A stretch of 45,480 bases of DNA from Bradyrhizobium sp. SSBR45G (GTDB taxonomy: Bacteria; Pseudomonadota; Alphaproteobacteria; Rhizobiales; Xanthobacteraceae): assembly GCF_030159255.1 (NCBI RefSeq), contig NZ_BSCT01000044.1, positions 18,074-63,553 on the forward strand, read 5' to 3'. Below are positions 43,035-45,480 of this stretch, piece after piece. Positions within the stretch are counted from its first letter, which is position 1. Each line of letters opens with the position of its first letter. The position numbers and the translations under genes were made by a program. The notes beneath the pieces were generated by a model that saw nothing but the letters and a program-made list of their open reading frames with translations, made no database searches and was not told where the DNA came from.

Positions 43035-44261
43035 GTGAACCAGATGAGTTACGTTCCAGGGCAGCCTCCGCCGCTCCCGCCTTTGACTGCCACCTTTTCC
43101 GGATCCCGCGGCGAGTTCTTCCGCCTGGTCAGCCGCGGTGCGGCCATCGAATTGATCACGCTGGGCTTCTACCGGTTCTGGCTGGCCACCGACATCCGCC
43201 GCCATCTGTGGGTCAACACGGCGGTCGACGGCGATGCCGCCGAATACACCGGACGCGGCAAGGAGCTTCTGATCGGCTTCCTGTTCGCGATGGCGATCCT
43301 GGTTCCGATCTACCTCGTCTATTTCCTCATCGGCGTCGAGGCCGAGCGCTACCAGGGCTTCGCCAGCGCGCCGCTGGTGATCTCCTTCTATGCGTTCGGC
43401 CAGTTCGCGATCTACCGCGCGCGCCGCTACCGGCTAACGCGCACGGTCTGGCGCGGCATCCGGTTCTGGATGGACGGCTCCGGCTGGGCCTATGCTGGCC
43501 GTGCGATGTTGTGGACGCTGCTGACGGTGCTCACGCTGGGACTGGCTTGGCCATGGCGGGCTGCCGCGCTCGAGCGCTACAAGATGCGACATTCGCATTA
43601 CGGCGACCTGCGCGGCGATTTCGAAGGACGCGGCTGGGACTTCTTCAAGCGGGCTTGGTATCTGTGGCTGGCCCCGCCAGCCGCCACTGCCGCCGTGTCG
43701 CTGTTGATGTATCTGGCCTTCAACTCCGGCGGCTGGCCTTCGGCGGGCGTCGCAGGCGCCTTCTCAGCCATCGTTCTCCTGGTCCTCGCGCCGTTTCTTT
43801 ATGCACAGTTCAAAGCGGTCGAGTGGAGCTGGTGGCTGTCGGGCATCCGTTTCGGCGGAGTCCGCCTGGACTCGACGCTGGCTGGCGACGCCTTCTACGC
43901 CCTTTACTGGAAGGTGATCGCCTGGTTCTTCCTGCTCTCGATAGCCTCCGCTGCCTACTTCAGCGCCGTGCTCGCGGTGACCGCGCAACTGCTCGGGCCG
44001 GATGGTGGCGGTTTGCAGCGAGCGCAATCCTTATCCAACCAGATGCCGGCGCTGGTGCTGGGCGGACTGGGCTACATCGCCTGGATCCTGGCGCTCAACG
44101 TCGTGATGCGTCTCTATCTCGTGCGCGACATCTGGGCGACGGTGCTCGAGTCGGTGCAGGTGCATGGCATCGAGGCCATGGCCAACGTCGCCGCCAAGGG
44201 CGATCTGGCCAGTGCGCTCGGCGAAGGGTTTGCCGATGGCCTCGACGTCGCCGGATTCTGA
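43035..44261 (+). CDS. YjgN/DUF898 family membrane protein
   Basis: A 408-residue integral membrane protein of the DUF898 (YjgN) family. A short proline-rich N-terminus is followed by FSGSRGEFFRL and then LITLGFYRFWLATDIRRHLW, the family signature, which recurs in the middle as GDLRGDFEGRGWDFFKRAW and KMRHSHY. There are about six to eight membrane segments. The function of the family is unknown. The start is GTG at 43035, supported by GGAGG at 43022-43026; the ATG at 43044 is too far from it. Its last 26 bases overlap the M48 peptidase gene, so the two are translationally coupled. Confidence 0.9.
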   Translation: MNQMSYVPGQPPPLPPLTATFSGSRGEFFRLVSRGAAIELITLGFYRFWLATDIRRHLWVNTAVDGDAAEYTGRGKELLIGFLFAMAILVPIYLVYFLIGVEAERYQGFASAPLVISFYAFGQFAIYRARRYRLTRTVWRGIRFWMDGSGWAYAGRAMLWTLLTVLTLGLAWPWRAAALERYKMRHSHYGDLRGDFEGRGWDFFKRAWYLWLAPPAATAAVSLLMYLAFNSGGWPSAGVAGAFSAIVLLVLAPFLYAQFKAVEWSWWLSGIRFGGVRLDSTLAGDAFYALYWKVIAWFFLLSIASAAYFSAVLAVTAQLLGPDGGGLQRAQSLSNQMPALVLGGLGYIAWILALNVVMRLYLVRDIWATVLESVQVHGIEAMANVAAKGDLASALGEGFADGLDVAGF

Positions 44262-45387
44262 TCCAGAGCTCGGCGCCGCCAGCGCCGCCAGCGCCGGCGA
44301 GGCGACGCCGGTGGAGCAGGCCGCTCCGCCGGGCGGCCCTGCCATCTATTTCGACGGCCGGTCGAACCGGCGGCAGAACGTCACGATCGGCTTTGCCAAT
44401 CAGCTCGTGCTGCGCAGCCCCGACAATTTCGTCTCCTGGCCGTATGACGACATCCGCCGGGTCGATGGGCCGAGTGGCACCTTGCGGGTCAGCTGCCTGT
44501 CGGCCTCGCCCCTGGCCCGGCTCGAGATCCGCGAGCCGGCTCTGGCGGCTGAGCTGGTCGGGCGCTGCAGCCACATCGACCAGAACAGCCTGACGCGCGG
44601 AGCGGTCGCGCGCATCGTCGGCTGGTCGCTGGCGGCGGTGGCCTCGATCATCGCGGTCGTGCTGGTCGTGCTGCCGTTCGCTGCTGACCGGCTGACGCCG
44701 CTCGTGCCGCCGACCATGGAGCGTCATCTCGGCGAGGCGGCCGTGGTGCAGGTCCAGACGCTGTTCGGCGACAAGCTGTGCGACGAGGCGGCGGGGCAGG
44801 CTGCGTTTGCCAAGCTCGTGACGGCGCTGCGCCGGCCGGCCGGCCTCGACGACACGATCGCGTCGCAGGTTCTGGACACGCCGATCCCCAATGCCTTCGC
44901 GCTGCCGGGCGGCCGCTTCTTCCTGTTCCGCGGCCTGCTCGACAAGGCCAATGATCCGGACGAGGTGGCCGGCGTTCTGGCCCATGAGCTCGGCCACCTG
45001 AAGCATCGCGATAATCTGCGGCTCCTGATCCACAATGGCGGCAGCTCGTTCCTGATCGGCCTGTTGTTCGGAGACATCACCGGCGCGGGCGCCGCGATCT
45101 TCGCCACCCGCGCCATGATCAGCGCGTCCTATTCGCGCGAGGCGGAGGAGGGCGCCGACAGTTTCGCGATCGAGGTGATGCACAAGCTCGGACGGCCGAC
45201 GCGGCCGATGGGCGAGTTGATGTTCCGCATCACCGGCCGGGAGGACGGCAAGCGGCCGTCGCTATGGTCGAGCCATCCGCTGACCGAGGACCGCCTCGCC
45301 CGCATGCGCGCCGAGGACCGCCCGGCGACCGGGGCGCCATTGCTGAGCGCCGAGGAGTGGAAGGCCCTGAAGGGGATCTGCAAATAG
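44236..45387 (+). CDS. M48 family membrane metallopeptidase
   Basis: A 383-residue protein with an N-terminal cytoplasmic domain (about 35-115), one membrane helix (about 127-149, GWSLAAVASIIAVVLVVLPF) and a C-terminal M48 zinc protease domain. His250-Glu251 and His254 in LAHELGHLKHRD bind zinc and activate water; Glu304 in SREAEEGAD is the third ligand. NAFALPGGRFFLFRGLLDKA is the usual strand before the zinc helix. Relatives (HtpX, BepA/YfgC, LoiP) process or survey envelope proteins. The ATG at 44236 has GAAGGG about 8 bases upstream and overlaps the YjgN-like gene by 26 bases. A longer start at 44164 would lie wholly in that gene. Confidence 0.92.
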   Translation: MASTSPDSDPELGAASAASAGEATPVEQAAPPGGPAIYFDGRSNRRQNVTIGFANQLVLRSPDNFVSWPYDDIRRVDGPSGTLRVSCLSASPLARLEIREPALAAELVGRCSHIDQNSLTRGAVARIVGWSLAAVASIIAVVLVVLPFAADRLTPLVPPTMERHLGEAAVVQVQTLFGDKLCDEAAGQAAFAKLVTALRRPAGLDDTIASQVLDTPIPNAFALPGGRFFLFRGLLDKANDPDEVAGVLAHELGHLKHRDNLRLLIHNGGSSFLIGLLFGDITGAGAAIFATRAMISASYSREAEEGADSFAIEVMHKLGRPTRPMGELMFRITGREDGKRPSLWSSHPLTEDRLARMRAEDRPATGAPLLSAEEWKALKGICK

Positions 45388-45480
45388 GGCTGAGTTGCCG
45401 CAGCCGTTTCTCCACAAGCGGTGTCGTCCCGGCGTTCGCCCATAGGCGCTAAGATAGTTTTAGCATCATTTGATAGCGAC

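Overview
The window looks like chromosomal DNA of a Bradyrhizobium-type alphaproteobacterium. This is inferred from the high GC content, the rhizobial character of nearly every protein, and the many GC-rich palindromic repeats of the kind scattered through Bradyrhizobium genomes. I see no rRNA, tRNA, CRISPR array, insertion sequence or phage gene. I call 32 protein genes, and the gaps between them are unusually rich in inverted repeats.

Region 1 (0.1-7.4 kb) holds an RraA-like protein, an aminotransferase/S9-peptidase gene pair, a secreted thermonuclease-like protein and a 607-residue protein of unknown function. Region 2 (7.7-20.4 kb) is an envelope region. It carries two exported caspase-fold proteins that have both lost the catalytic His/Cys pair (replaced by Tyr/Ser), two RND-type periplasmic adaptors, an L,D-transpeptidase, an OmpA-domain protein, an MBL-fold hydrolase and a full RND efflux permease. 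One pseudo-caspase stands next to an orphan adaptor. The other lies just upstream, on the same strand, of OmpA, adaptor and permease genes. The gene-free stretch at 11.6-12.6 kb is a mosaic of nested palindromes.

Region 3 (20.4-30.5 kb) has an ArnT-like membrane glycosyltransferase, a Crp-type regulator, an AsmA protein and a membrane class III nucleotide cyclase with HAMP and GAF domains. A near-consensus CRP-type box lies between the divergent crp-like and asmA genes, so a local cyclic-nucleotide circuit is plausible. Then come a large inverted duplication, a strong minus-strand terminator and an exported alanine-rich protein with a lysine every eight residues.

Region 4 (30.8-42.8 kb) is catabolic. 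A minus-strand series encodes an acyl-CoA dehydrogenase, a family III CoA-transferase, a MaoC/HTD2-type hydratase and a benzoylformate-decarboxylase-like enzyme. It is divergent from a LysR regulator, with a perfect CTAT-N11-ATAG box between them. Next are a two-subunit sulfopyruvate-decarboxylase-like TPP enzyme, a small secreted protein, two tandem CYP153-like cytochromes P450 and an isovaleryl-CoA dehydrogenase.

Region 5 (43.0-45.4 kb) is a translationally overlapping pair: a YjgN/DUF898 membrane protein and an M48 metallopeptidase.

The strongest candidates for something little described are the paired pseudo-caspase/RND-adaptor loci, the lysine-ladder alanine-rich exported protein, and the acyl-CoA/2-oxoacid cluster under a LysR regulator.
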